Assembly (NCBI RefSeq): GCF_042665525.1
Contig: NZ_JBHTCQ010000001.1
Location: forward strand, 248,001 to 312,000
From: Allobogoriella alba
Lineage (GTDB): Bacteria; Actinomycetota; Actinomycetes; Actinomycetales; Actinomycetaceae
DNA length: 64,000 nucleotides
Direction: 5' to 3'
The notes below the pieces were generated by a model, which worked only from the letters and a program-made list of their open reading frames with translations, was not told the DNA's origin and made no database searches. The stretch's first letter is position 1; the number at the start of each line of letters is the position of its first letter. Of the stretch, positions 16,898-25,573 are shown in pieces. Position numbers and translations under genes: made by a program.

Positions 16898-19261
16898 ATG
16901 TCCCGCGCCCGCACGATCGGGGTCTTCGCCGCCGCAGCGGTCGCGGTAGGCGGTCTGAGCGCCCCGTCCGCGACCGCCGCGCCGTCGCGCGCTGCCGCCC
17001 CGCCGGAGTTCGCCGACGCCTCGGTCCACGACCCGTCCCTGGTGACCTCTGGCGACGAGCTGTGGGTCTTCGGCTCCCACCTCGCCGCGGCACGCACCGA
17101 GGACCTCATGCGCTGGGAGCTCATGGCGGACCTGGTCACGCCGGACAACCCGCTGTTCGAGGACGTGACGACCGAGCTCGCCGAGACGTTCGAGTGGGCG
17201 GAGGCGGACACGCTGTGGGCGGCGGACGTGGCCCGGCTCGAGGACGGCCGCTACTACATGTACTACAACGCCTGCCGTGGCGACTCGCCCCGCTCGGCGA
17301 TGGGCGTCGCGGTGGCCGACGACGTGGACGGCCCCTACGAGGACCTCGGGATCATCCTGCGCTCGGGCCACCGGGAGGGTGAGGGTCCGAGCGACGACGG
17401 CACCCCGTACGACGCCCGGGTGCATCCCAACGTCGTGGACCCCGACACGTTCTTCGACGCCGACGGGAACCTCTGGATGGTCTACGGCTCCTACTCGGGC
17501 GGCGTCTTCATCCTCGAGATGGACGAGGAGACCGGCCTGCCCGAGCCCGGCCAGGGCTACGGCACGCGGCTGACCGGCGGCAACCACGCCCGCATCGAAG
17601 GCCCCACCATCCAGTACGACCCCGGCACCGGCTACTACTACCTGTACCTGTCCTTCGGCGGTCTCGCCGTGGACGGCGGCTACAACATGCGCGTCGCGCG
17701 GGCGACCCATCCGGCGGGTCCGTACTACGACGCCGAGGGCAACGACATGCGCGAGGTCCGTGCCGACCCCGACGAGCCGATCTTCGACGACGCCTCCATC
17801 GAGCCGTTCGGCACCAAGCTCATGGGCAACCACCTCTTCCAGCGCGAGGTGGGCGACCCGGGAACCGGCCCGGGTGTCGGCTACGTCTCGCCGGGCCACA
17901 ACACGACCTACCGGGACCCGGACACGGGCCGCACGTTCCTCATCTTCCACACCCGGTTCCCGGGTCAGGGAGACCGGCACGAGATCCGTGTGCACGAGAC
18001 GTACCTCAACGACCGCGGGTGGCCCGTGGTCGCGCCGTACCGGTACGCGGGCGCGGCGCACGAGCGGATCCAGCGTCGCGACCTCGCGGGCGACTACCGC
18101 TTCATCAACCACGGGAAGGCGATCTCTGCCGACGTCACCCGCGCGCAGACCGTGACGCTGACGCAGAACGGCGCCGTCAGCGGCGCGGTGGAGGGCCGGT
18201 GGCAACGGATGGGCGACAACCGCGCCCGCCTCACCCTCGGGGACCAGACGTACGACGGGGTGTTCTCCCGGGAGTGGAACCCGACCTCCTCGAACTGGGT
18301 GGTCACCTTCAGCGTGCTCTCCGAGGCCGGCGTGTCCCTGTGGGGCAGCCAGGTCGAGCCGATGACCGACGACGCGGTGGTCCAGGCCGTCGTCGAGGAC
18401 CTCACCCTCGGCGACACCGACGCCGTCGTCGCGGACCTCGACCTGCCCACCCGCGGCACCCACGACGCGAGCATCAGCTGGACCTCCAGCGCACCGGATG
18501 TCATCAGCCCGAGCGGCGAGGTCACGCGCCCGCCCGCCGGAGCGGACGACGCCGTCGTGATCCTCACCGCCGAGGTCACCAAGGGGACCGTCACGGTGCC
18601 GGTCACGTTCACCGTCACCGTGCTCGCCGAGCCCGAGCCCGGCCTGGTGGCGCACTACCCGTTCGACGGCGACCTGGCGGAGGCCGCGGAGCGGCTGAGT
18701 CCCGGCACGGTCACCGGTGAGCGGATCGACGGCGACGGGGGCGCCCTCGAGTTCGCGAGCGGCGTCCATGGCGACGCCGTGCTGCTCGACGGCACGAGCG
18801 GCGTCCGGCTCCCCGACGGGCTGATCTCCTCCGGCGCGTACTCCGTAGCCCTGTGGGTCAGGCCGGACGCGCTCACGCCATACACGACGACCTTCTTCGG
18901 GGCCCGGGACCAGAACTCGTGGGTGAGCCTGCTGCCGGTGGGGCACGACGGCGTCGGCGGGAACACCATGGTGTGGTCGGGCGTCGACCCGTACTACGAC
19001 GGCGACACCGGACTGCAGCTGCCGTCCGGCGAGTGGTCGCACCTGGCGCTGACGGTCGCCGACGGCGAGGTCCGGGTGTATGTCGACGGCGAGGTGGTGC
19101 ACGAGGGAACCGGCTTCCCGGACGTCTTCACGACGGCGGAGGGCACCTTCGGCCTCGGGGTGAACTGGTGGGACACGCCGTTCGAGGGCGCCGTGGACGA
19201 GCTGCAGGTGCACTCCGGCGCGCTCACGGCCGAGGAGGTCGCCGCGCTGGCGGCCCGGTGA
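16898..19261 (+). CDS. secreted GH43 arabinanase-like glycosidase with LamG domain
   Basis: A 787-residue extracellular enzyme, probably acting on arabinan. It has a signal peptide (residues 1-~28, ending TAAPS), a five-bladed GH43 propeller (~35-380; catalytic acids plausibly in VHDPSLV, VDPDTFF and ARIEGPTI), a beta-barrel C-terminal domain typical of arabinanases (~395-500, DLAGDYRFINHG), an atrophied bacterial Ig-like domain (~505-585) and a concanavalin/LamG domain (~590-787, GLVAHYPFDGDL). The ATG follows GAAGGAG by 7 nt. It has its own promoter region and no sugar transporter next to it. Confidence 0.88.
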   Translation: MSRARTIGVFAAAAVAVGGLSAPSATAAPSRAAAPPEFADASVHDPSLVTSGDELWVFGSHLAAARTEDLMRWELMADLVTPDNPLFEDVTTELAETFEWAEADTLWAADVARLEDGRYYMYYNACRGDSPRSAMGVAVADDVDGPYEDLGIILRSGHREGEGPSDDGTPYDARVHPNVVDPDTFFDADGNLWMVYGSYSGGVFILEMDEETGLPEPGQGYGTRLTGGNHARIEGPTIQYDPGTGYYYLYLSFGGLAVDGGYNMRVARATHPAGPYYDAEGNDMREVRADPDEPIFDDASIEPFGTKLMGNHLFQREVGDPGTGPGVGYVSPGHNTTYRDPDTGRTFLIFHTRFPGQGDRHEIRVHETYLNDRGWPVVAPYRYAGAAHERIQRRDLAGDYRFINHGKAISADVTRAQTVTLTQNGAVSGAVEGRWQRMGDNRARLTLGDQTYDGVFSREWNPTSSNWVVTFSVLSEAGVSLWGSQVEPMTDDAVVQAVVEDLTLGDTDAVVADLDLPTRGTHDASISWTSSAPDVISPSGEVTRPPAGADDAVVILTAEVTKGTVTVPVTFTVTVLAEPEPGLVAHYPFDGDLAEAAERLSPGTVTGERIDGDGGALEFASGVHGDAVLLDGTSGVRLPDGLISSGAYSVALWVRPDALTPYTTTFFGARDQNSWVSLLPVGHDGVGGNTMVWSGVDPYYDGDTGLQLPSGEWSHLALTVADGEVRVYVDGEVVHEGTGFPDVFTTAEGTFGLGVNWWDTPFEGAVDELQVHSGALTAEEVAALAAR

Positions 19262-19378
19262 CGCTCAGGAGACGGGCGCGTCGCCGGACCGGCGCCGGTC
19301 GAGGCAGGAGACGTCACGCTCGGGAGGTGCGCGCAAATCGCCGTGACTGGGGTCCATCAGGCACGTAGCGTCGGCGCC

Positions 19379-19771
19379 GTGCGTGACTGGATCGAGCACC
19401 GACGAGAGGACGGCGAGCGCCTCGGGTGGATCAGGCCCGAGGGCGAGGACTTCGTCGTCATCGACCTGCTCGGCCGCGAGGACCCGACCCCTCGGGACTG
19501 GCTCGACGCGGAGGAGACCCTCGAGGAGCGCGGGCTGCGGTGGCTGGCCGAGCCGTGGGAGCTCGAGCTCCCCCCTGACGACGGGCACGACGGCGCCGTC
19601 CGTGACGTCCGCATCACCAGCGTGAGCACCGACGCCGTGACCGTCCAGACGGAGGACTACGGCGACATCAACGTCGAGGTCACGATCTACCGGCTGCCGT
19701 TCCCGGCCCCCGCCACGCTGCGGCCCCGCACGGCACGGGCCGAGCTCCCCTCCTCGCCGCAGTGGGGCTGA
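19379..19771 (+). CDS. hypothetical protein, 130 aa
   Basis: I do not recognise a family. The product is acidic and soluble, beginning RDWIEHRREDGERLGWIRPEGEDFVVIDLLGR, with alternating beta-like stretches (VRITSVSTDAVTVQTEDYGDINVEVTIYRLPFP) and no membrane segment. The GTG at 19379 is favoured because a TAGCGT -10 box ends 7 nt before it, as for other leaderless genes here; an ATG 12 codons upstream would lie above that box. The gene ends 10 bp from the convergent molybdenum enzyme operon. Confidence 0.55.
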   Translation: MRDWIEHRREDGERLGWIRPEGEDFVVIDLLGREDPTPRDWLDAEETLEERGLRWLAEPWELELPPDDGHDGAVRDVRITSVSTDAVTVQTEDYGDINVEVTIYRLPFPAPATLRPRTARAELPSSPQWG

Positions 19772-19781
19772 CCGGCGGGGC

Positions 19782-21857
19782 TCAGGCGCCGAGCAGGCGA
19801 GCCGGCGTCACGGGCAGGTCCCGGACTCGCCTCCCGGTGGCGTGGTGGACGGCGTTGACCACCGCGGCGGCCACGCCGACGATGCCGATCTCGCCGGCGC
19901 CGCGGGACCCCATGGGGGTGGCCCGGTCGTCGACCTCGTCCAGCCAGCGCGCGTCCATGTCCTCGACGTCGGCGTTGACCGGCACGTGGTAGGTGGCGAG
20001 ATCCTGGGTGACGACGTGCCCGAAGCGCGGGTCGCGCACGCTGTGCTCGTGCAGCGCCATCGACAGGCCCATGGTCATGCCGCCGAGGAACTGGGAGCGG
20101 ACGGTGCGTGGGTTGACGACGCGACCGATGGAGAACACGCTGCGCATCCGGGGCACGCGGACCTGGCCCGTCTCGGGCTGGACCCACGCCTCGACGAAGT
20201 GCGCGCCGAAGGAGTGCGCGGTGTGACCCTCCAACGTGTCCCGGTCCGCCGCCGGGGCGGTGACCTCGGTGCCTGGTGCGGGGTCCGGTCCGTGCTGGTC
20301 GCGGAAGGTCCGGGCCGCGGAGACGATCGCCGCACCCCAGGAGCTCGTGCCGGAGGAGCCGCCGGCGACGCTCGCCGGCGGGAGCGCCGAGTCACCGATC
20401 TCCATGGCGATCTGCTCGACGGGCACCTCGAGGGCGTCCGCGGAGATGAGCGCGAGGGTGGTCCAGGCGCCGGTCCCGATGTCGGCCGCACCGACCCGGA
20501 CGGTGTACCGGCCTTCGCCGTCGTAGCGGACCGAGGCCTTGGTGCCCGGCATGAGGTTGTGCGGGTACATCGCGCTCGCGACGCCGGTGCCGACCATCCA
20601 CTCGCCGTTCCGCCGGGTGCCCGGTGCCGGGTCCCGCCCCTCCCAGCCGAACCAGTCCGCGCCCTCGCGGAGGCACTCCACGAGGCGCCTGGAGGTCCAG
20701 GCGTTGCCGGTGTCCGGGTCACGCGGCGGGTCGTTGCGCACCCGTAGCTCGACCGGGTCCACGCCGGTCGCGGCGGCCAGCTCGTCCATGGCCACCTCGA
20801 GCGCGAACATGCCGGGGGCCTCGCCCGGCGCCCGCATCCAGAAGGGCACCGGCACGTCGAGCGGCACCACCCGGTGGCTGGTGTGCCGCACGGACGCGCC
20901 GTACATCGTGCGTGACGTGCTCGCCGCCTGCTCGAGGTACTCGCCGATCCGGGCGGACGAGGAGACCGAGTCGTGCGCGACAGCGGTCAGCGTGCCGTCG
21001 GACCGGGCGGCGAGCCGCACCCGCTGCGCGGTCGCGGGCCGGTGGCCGACGAACACGAACGACTGCTGCCGCGTCACCGGGAACTTCACCGCCCGGCCAG
21101 GCAGGACCCGGGCGGCGAGGGCTGCGAGCACGTCGTGCGCGTGCGGGGCGCCCTTCGCGCCGAACCCGCCGCCCACGTAGGGCGCTATGACGCGGATCTG
21201 CTCCGGCTCGAGGCCCAGCACCGGGGCGAGGCTCTTGCGGACCACGTGCGTCCCCTGCGTCGAGCTGTGCAGGGTCAGCAGCGGACCGTCCGGGTCCCAC
21301 ACGGCAACGGTGGCGTGCGGCTCCATCGGGTTGTTGTGCTCCTCGGGCGTGGAGTACCGCTGGTCCACCACCACCTCGGCTGCGGCGAGGGCGGCGTCCA
21401 GGTCACCGGCGGCGGCGTCGGCGTCCTCCGGGGCGTAACGCTCGGGGTGGTCCGGGCGGAACTCGGCGTCGTGCTCCTTCTCGTCGTACTCGACGCGGAC
21501 CAGCGACGCGGCCTCGCGGGCGACCTCCGGGCTGGTCGCGATCACGGCGCCGACGATCTGGTTGCGGAAGTCGACCTCGGGCGACTGCAGCACCGTGAGG
21601 TCCCGGTTCGTGGTGTCGGCGAGCCTGGGGGCGTTCCACGGGGTGAGGACCGCGAGGACCCCGTCGAGGGCCTCGGCGTCCTGCGTGTGCATGGCGGTGA
21701 TGGTGCCGCGGGCCACCGTGGCGAGCACCGGGTACAGGTGCGCGGGCCGGTCCGTGGACTGCTCGTACGCGTAGCGCGCGGTGCCCGACACCTTGACCGG
21801 GCCGTCGAGCCGGGCGGTGGAGGTGCCGACCGCGCGGGCGGTGAAGGTCTCCGTCAC
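19782..21857 (-). CDS. xanthine dehydrogenase family, molybdopterin-binding subunit (PaoC-like)
   Basis: The 691-residue catalytic subunit of a molybdenum hydroxylase. The N-terminal Ald_Xan_dh domain (GPVKVSGTARYAYE) precedes the Mo-co domain with YVGGGFGAKG, PFWMRAPGEAPGMFALEVAMDELA and GSRGAGEIGIVGVAAAVVNAV, where the last Glu is the likely catalytic base. The 'MRAPGEA' loop separates it from CO dehydrogenases and fits YagR/PaoC-type aldehyde oxidoreductases. It is the last gene of a three-gene operon joined by GTGA overlaps. The substrate is probably an aldehyde, not certain. Confidence 0.87.
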   Translation of the reverse strand: MTETFTARAVGTSTARLDGPVKVSGTARYAYEQSTDRPAHLYPVLATVARGTITAMHTQDAEALDGVLAVLTPWNAPRLADTTNRDLTVLQSPEVDFRNQIVGAVIATSPEVAREAASLVRVEYDEKEHDAEFRPDHPERYAPEDADAAAGDLDAALAAAEVVVDQRYSTPEEHNNPMEPHATVAVWDPDGPLLTLHSSTQGTHVVRKSLAPVLGLEPEQIRVIAPYVGGGFGAKGAPHAHDVLAALAARVLPGRAVKFPVTRQQSFVFVGHRPATAQRVRLAARSDGTLTAVAHDSVSSSARIGEYLEQAASTSRTMYGASVRHTSHRVVPLDVPVPFWMRAPGEAPGMFALEVAMDELAAATGVDPVELRVRNDPPRDPDTGNAWTSRRLVECLREGADWFGWEGRDPAPGTRRNGEWMVGTGVASAMYPHNLMPGTKASVRYDGEGRYTVRVGAADIGTGAWTTLALISADALEVPVEQIAMEIGDSALPPASVAGGSSGTSSWGAAIVSAARTFRDQHGPDPAPGTEVTAPAADRDTLEGHTAHSFGAHFVEAWVQPETGQVRVPRMRSVFSIGRVVNPRTVRSQFLGGMTMGLSMALHEHSVRDPRFGHVVTQDLATYHVPVNADVEDMDARWLDEVDDRATPMGSRGAGEIGIVGVAAAVVNAVHHATGRRVRDLPVTPARLLGA

Positions 21858-22843
21858 GCGGCCCCCTCGGTCAGCTCGCGAAGCGTCGCGACCAGCGCCC
21901 CGCGGGCCATCGGCACCTTGAACTCGTTCCCGGCCACCGGCGTGGCCTGCTCGAGCTCGGCGTCGGCGGCGGCCACGAACGTCTCCTCGGTGGGCGGTGC
22001 GCCGAGCAGGATCTGCTCGGCCCGCCGGGCCCGCCACGGCTTGTGGGCGACGCCGCCGAGAGCGACCCGCGCGCCGTCGATCCGGCCGTCGCGAACCACC
22101 ACCTCGGCGGCGACCGAGACGAGCGCGAACGCGAACGAGCTGCGTTCGCGGACCTTGCGGTACGTGGACCGTGCGCCCATCGGCGGTGCGGGGATGCGGA
22201 CGGCGGTGATGAGCTGGTCGCGCCGCAGGACGGTGTCCTGCTCGGGGTGGTCCCCGGGCAGGCGGTGCAGGTCGGTGACGGGCACGGTGCTCTCGCCCTC
22301 CGGTCCGAGCAGCCGGACGTCCGCGTCGAGGGCGGCGAGCGCCACGGCCATGTCGGAGGGATGCACGGCGATGCAGGCCTCCGAGGCGCCGAGGATCGCG
22401 TGCTGCTGGGTGTGACCGCCGACGGCGGAGCAGCCGGTGCCGGGCTCGCGCTTGTTGCACGGGGTGGTGACGTCCTGGAAGTAGACGCACCGGGTGCGCT
22501 GGAGCAGGTTGCCGCCGGTGGTGGCGAGGTTGCGCAGCTGGGGGGAGGCGCCCGTCAGGAGCGCGCGGGACAGCATCGGGTAGCGCCGGCGGACGGTCGG
22601 GTGTGCGGCGAGGTCGGCGTTGCGGACGTTGGTGCCCACCACGAGCCCGCCGTCGTCCTGCTCCTCGACGGTGTCCAGCGGGAGGCGCGAGACGTCGACG
22701 AGCAGGTCCGGCTCGCGTACGCCCAGCTTGAGGTGGTCCACGAGGTTCGTGCCGCCGGCGAGGAAGGTGGCGCCGGGGTTCTGCGCGACGGTGGCGACGG
22801 CGGTCGCGGCGTCGGCGGCGTGCACGTGGCGCAGCGGTCTCAC
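21854..22843 (-). CDS. FAD-binding subunit of molybdenum hydroxylase, with [4Fe-4S]-type motif (PaoB-like)
   Basis: This 329-residue subunit carries FAD and passes electrons from the Fe-S clusters. FLAGGTNLVDHLKLGV is the FAD-binding loop of the family. The insert CVYFQDVTTPCNKREPGTGC holds Cys residues in the pattern that binds a [4Fe-4S] cluster in E. coli PaoB (YagS) and is missing from ordinary xanthine dehydrogenases. The GTG start overlaps the upstream Fe-S subunit stop, and the C-terminal stop overlaps the Mo subunit start. Confidence 0.88.
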   Translation of the reverse strand: MRPLRHVHAADAATAVATVAQNPGATFLAGGTNLVDHLKLGVREPDLLVDVSRLPLDTVEEQDDGGLVVGTNVRNADLAAHPTVRRRYPMLSRALLTGASPQLRNLATTGGNLLQRTRCVYFQDVTTPCNKREPGTGCSAVGGHTQQHAILGASEACIAVHPSDMAVALAALDADVRLLGPEGESTVPVTDLHRLPGDHPEQDTVLRRDQLITAVRIPAPPMGARSTYRKVRERSSFAFALVSVAAEVVVRDGRIDGARVALGGVAHKPWRARRAEQILLGAPPTEETFVAAADAELEQATPVAGNEFKVPMARGALVATLRELTEGAA

Positions 22844-23361
22844 GGGCGCCCCTCCGACCCGGCGGCCTGCCGCACGGCCGCGACGATGTTCACGTACGCC
22901 CCGCACCGGCACAGGTTTCCGCTGAGGCGCTCGCGGATCTCGGCATCGGTGAGCTCGGGTGCGTCCGTCAGGTCCTCGGTGACGACGCTCGGCGCGCCGG
23001 CGCGGATCTCCTCGAGCATCCCGACCGCGGAGCAGATCTGGCCGGGGGTGCAGTACCCGCACTGGAAGGCGTCCGTGTCGACGAAGGCCTGCTGCATCGG
23101 GTGCAGGCCGCGCTCCGGGTCGCCCAGGCCGTGCGCGGTGACGATCTCCGCGCCGTCCTGGGCGACAGCGAGGGAGAGGCAGGTGGTGACGCGGCGACCG
23201 TCCTGCAGCACGGTGCACGAGCCGCACTGGCCGTGGTCGCAGCCCTTCTTCGGAGCGGTGACGTCGAGGTGGTCACGGAGCGCGTCCAGCAGCGTCGTGC
23301 GGTGGTCGACGGTCAGCGTGCGAGGCTCGCCGTCGACCGTCAGGGTGATCTCGGACTCCAT
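22840..23361 (-). CDS. 2Fe-2S subunit of molybdenum hydroxylase (PaoA-like)
   Basis: A 173-residue ferredoxin-like subunit, first gene of the operon. It has both [2Fe-2S] motifs: CDHGQCGSCTVLQDGRRVTTC in the plant-type ferredoxin domain (~1-80) and CGYCTPGQICSA ... CRCGAY in the all-helical domain (~85-165). Unlike E. coli PaoA there is no obvious Tat leader, so the complex is probably cytoplasmic. The three subunits form an electron path Mo to 2Fe-2S to 4Fe-4S/FAD (family knowledge). Confidence 0.9.
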   Translation of the reverse strand: MESEITLTVDGEPRTLTVDHRTTLLDALRDHLDVTAPKKGCDHGQCGSCTVLQDGRRVTTCLSLAVAQDGAEIVTAHGLGDPERGLHPMQQAFVDTDAFQCGYCTPGQICSAVGMLEEIRAGAPSVVTEDLTDAPELTDAEIRERLSGNLCRCGAYVNIVAAVRQAAGSEGRP

Positions 23362-23460
23362 GCGGCCCCCGTCCCGGCTCCGCCGGGCCCGGTCCGCCCG
23401 GCACGTCGTCTCACACCCTAGGGACGCTCCGCCGTCGCCGCGCGTCGAGAGCCGTGGGCG

Positions 23461-23835
23461 CTACCGGGCCCGGTTCGCGACCAGCACGGATCCCAGCTCC
23501 TCCAGCGCCGGGCCCACCACCGCGTAGTACGCCCAGCGGCCGCGCTTCTCGCGGGTCAGCAGACCGGCGTCCACGAGGATCTTCAGGTGGTGGGAGACGG
23601 TCGGCTGGGAGAGGTCGAGCGGCTCGGTGAGGTCGCAGACGCAGGCCTCGGCGCCCTCGTGCGCGGCGATGAGTGAGAGCAGGCGCAGCCGTGCCGGATC
23701 CGCGACGGCTTTGAACACCGCGGCCAGCCGGTCGGCCTCCGCGTCGTCGAGCGGCTTGCGGAACAGCGGGATGCAGCACGGTGACGGCGTCGCGGCCTCG
23801 CTGCCGTCGAGCACGGCGGCCGGTGTCGGTGTCAT
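23461..23835 (-). CDS. arsR: ArsR family metalloregulator
   Basis: A 124-residue winged-helix repressor. The helix-turn-helix runs through LSQPTVSHHLKILVDAGLLTREKRGRWAYY. Just before it lies ACVCDL, matching the ELCVCDL As(III)-binding loop of E. coli ArsR; an additional CC pair sits near the N-terminus (PSPCCIP). It is divergent from the FAD oxidoreductase at 23932, and three palindromes fill the 96-bp gap, so autoregulation plus control of the neighbour is likely. Confidence 0.88.
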   Translation of the reverse strand: MTPTPAAVLDGSEAATPSPCCIPLFRKPLDDAEADRLAAVFKAVADPARLRLLSLIAAHEGAEACVCDLTEPLDLSQPTVSHHLKILVDAGLLTREKRGRWAYYAVVGPALEELGSVLVANRAR

Positions 23836-23854
23836 GGCACCGAGTATGGCGCAT

Positions 23855-23910
23855 CGATTGACAATCGTCGATCAGTGGGCCACTGTGCTTGTATCGACGT
23901 TCATCGATAC
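23855..23910. promoter_or_regulatory. three clustered operator-like palindromes between arsR and the FAD oxidoreductase
   Basis: Three perfect palindromes lie in 56 bp: CGATTG-A-CAATCG (23855-23867, containing a TTGACA -35-like hexamer), CAGTGG-G-CCACTG (23873-23885) and GTATCGA-CGTTCA-TCGATAC (23891-23910). The third and first share a TCGAT-type half-site and fit ArsR dyads; the middle one is different. The last ends 11 bp before the AGGAGG ribosome site of the FAD gene. Confidence 0.6.
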
Positions 23911-23931
23911 ACCGCTCTTCCAGGAGGCCTC

Positions 23932-25341
23932 GTGGCACCGCACGACCACCCACTCGACCAGCTCCCCGTCATCGTCATCGGTGCAGGGCCCGTCGGGCTC
24001 GCCGCTGCCGCGCACCTGCTGGAACGCGGCCTGGAGCCGCTCGTGCTGGAGGCCGGCGACCGGGTGGGTGCCGCCGTCCGGGAATGGGCGCACATCCGGC
24101 TGTTCTCCCCGTGGCAGATCAACCTGGACCCAGCCGCACGGCGGCTGCTCGAGCCGACGGGATGGAGGGCACCCGCGCCCACCCGGCTTCCCACGGGCGG
24201 GCAGATCCTCGCCGAGTACCTCGAGCCGCTCGCCGCGACGCCGCAGCTGCGGGACCGGATCGTCACCGACGCCCGGGTGGTCGCGGTCAGCCGCGCGGGC
24301 CTGGACAAGACCCACTCCCGGGGACGGGAGGACCGCCCGTTCCTGGTGCGCACCACGGTCGACGGACGGGTGGTGGACCACCACGCCCGCGCGGTCATCG
24401 ACGCCTCCGGGACCTGGACGCGCCCCAACCCGCTCGGGGTCGCGGGGCTACCTGCGACCGGCGAGGACGACCCGGCACTCGCGCCGCACCTGCTCGGACC
24501 GCTGCCGGACGTCCTCGGCTGTGACCGCGCCCGGGTCGCCGGCCGGCACGTGCTCGTCGTGGGCGCCGGGCACAGCGCCACGAACACCCTGCTGAACCTG
24601 GTCGACCTCGCGCGGACCGAGCCCGGCACCCGCATCACCTGGGCGATCCGGAGCGCCTCACCGGCCCGGACCTACGGCGGGGGCGACGCCGACGGCCTGC
24701 CGGCCCGCGGCGCCCTCGGTTCCCGGCTGCGGCAGGCCGTGGAGAACGGCGACGTCGAGCTGCTCACCTCGGTGACGGTCCACGCCCTCGAGCCGGACGA
24801 CGGCGGAGGTCTCGCCGTCGTGCTGGACGGTCCCGACGGGCTGCACACCCTGGCCGTCGACACCGTGGCGGGCGCGACCGGCTTCCGACCCGATCTGGGG
24901 ATGCTCCGCGAGCTCCGCCTCGACCTCGATCCCGGCGTCGAGGCACCGAGCAGGCTGGCGCCCCTCATCGATCCCGAGCACCACTCCTGCGGGACTGTGC
25001 CGGCACACGGTGCGGACGTCCTCGCCCATCCCGAGCCCGGCTTCTTCGTGGTCGGGATGAAGTCCTACGGGCGCGCGCCCACCTTCCTGCTGGCCACCGG
25101 GTACGAGCAGGTCCGCTCGATCGCGGCGCATCTCGCGGGTGACGCGGACGCGGCCCGGCAGGTGGAGCTCGAGCTGCCGGAGACGGGTGTGTGCTCGACG
25201 GCGGCACCCGACCTCGACGCCGACGGGGAGCCCGTCGTCGCCGGTTCCGACGGCGGGTGCTGCGGACCCGCAGCGCCCGAACCGGTGCGTCTCGGCATCC
25301 CGACAGGTCTGCAGCACGGCCGCTCGGGCGAACCGCTGTGA
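23932..25341 (+). CDS. FAD-dependent monooxygenase-like protein with Cys-rich tail, ars-linked
   Basis: A 469-residue flavoprotein with an FAD Rossmann motif (VIVIGAGPVGLAAAAHLLERGLEPLVLEAG), a second nucleotide-binding motif (HVLVVGAGHSATNTLLNLV) and the late ATG motif (LLATGYEQVRSIAAHLAG). The C-terminus adds GVCSTAAP ... GGCCGPAAPEP, a Cys-rich tail likely to bind metal(loid). Such proteins recur beside arsR in actinobacteria and resemble ArsO-type monooxygenases. GTG at 23932 is chosen for its AGGAGG 4 nt upstream. The role in arsenic resistance is inferred from context. Confidence 0.75.
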   Translation: MAPHDHPLDQLPVIVIGAGPVGLAAAAHLLERGLEPLVLEAGDRVGAAVREWAHIRLFSPWQINLDPAARRLLEPTGWRAPAPTRLPTGGQILAEYLEPLAATPQLRDRIVTDARVVAVSRAGLDKTHSRGREDRPFLVRTTVDGRVVDHHARAVIDASGTWTRPNPLGVAGLPATGEDDPALAPHLLGPLPDVLGCDRARVAGRHVLVVGAGHSATNTLLNLVDLARTEPGTRITWAIRSASPARTYGGGDADGLPARGALGSRLRQAVENGDVELLTSVTVHALEPDDGGGLAVVLDGPDGLHTLAVDTVAGATGFRPDLGMLRELRLDLDPGVEAPSRLAPLIDPEHHSCGTVPAHGADVLAHPEPGFFVVGMKSYGRAPTFLLATGYEQVRSIAAHLAGDADAARQVELELPETGVCSTAAPDLDADGEPVVAGSDGGCCGPAAPEPVRLGIPTGLQHGRSGEPL

Positions 25342-25425
25342 CCCTTCGGCGCGATCGCGCCGATATCACGACCCACTTCCATCACGGCTGACCCGTGCCG
25401 CGCGTCTGCCACTTGTGACTCATTC

Positions 25426-25560
25426 GTAACATCCGTTACGGTCGACGGGCTTCCCGGGCCCTCCAGGGAAGTGCGCAGTCGGATGTCGCGCCCTGCCACC
25501 GACAGCGCTCTTCGAGGGGAGATCGGCAGGGGCGAGGACGCCTGGTGCTCCTCGTCGGCA
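25426..25560 (+). promoter_or_regulatory. promoter dyad and structured 5' leader of the NlpC/P60 gene
   Basis: GTAAC-ATCC-GTTAC (25426-25439) is a dyad resembling sites near cell-wall hydrolase promoters in actinobacteria. The 130 nt between it and the start codon can fold into three stems: CTTCCC/GGGAAG (25450-25471), a longer interrupted stem 25489-25502 with 25523-25534, and CGAGGA/TCCTCG (25533-25554). A c-di-AMP (ydaO) riboswitch would be expected for such a gene, but I could not find its conserved core. Confidence 0.4.
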
Positions 25561-25573
25561 CAAGGAGAAGTCC

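Noticed and set aside
16310..19213. 967-residue minus-strand open frame opposite the arabinanase
   Set aside because: Low-complexity Val/Arg/His translation with no motif; the plus strand encodes a clear GH43 enzyme with signal peptide and ribosome site.
25440..25573. c-di-AMP (ydaO-type) riboswitch before the NlpC/P60 gene
   Set aside because: Expected from gene type, but the conserved core sequence could not be found by eye; only a structured leader is reported.
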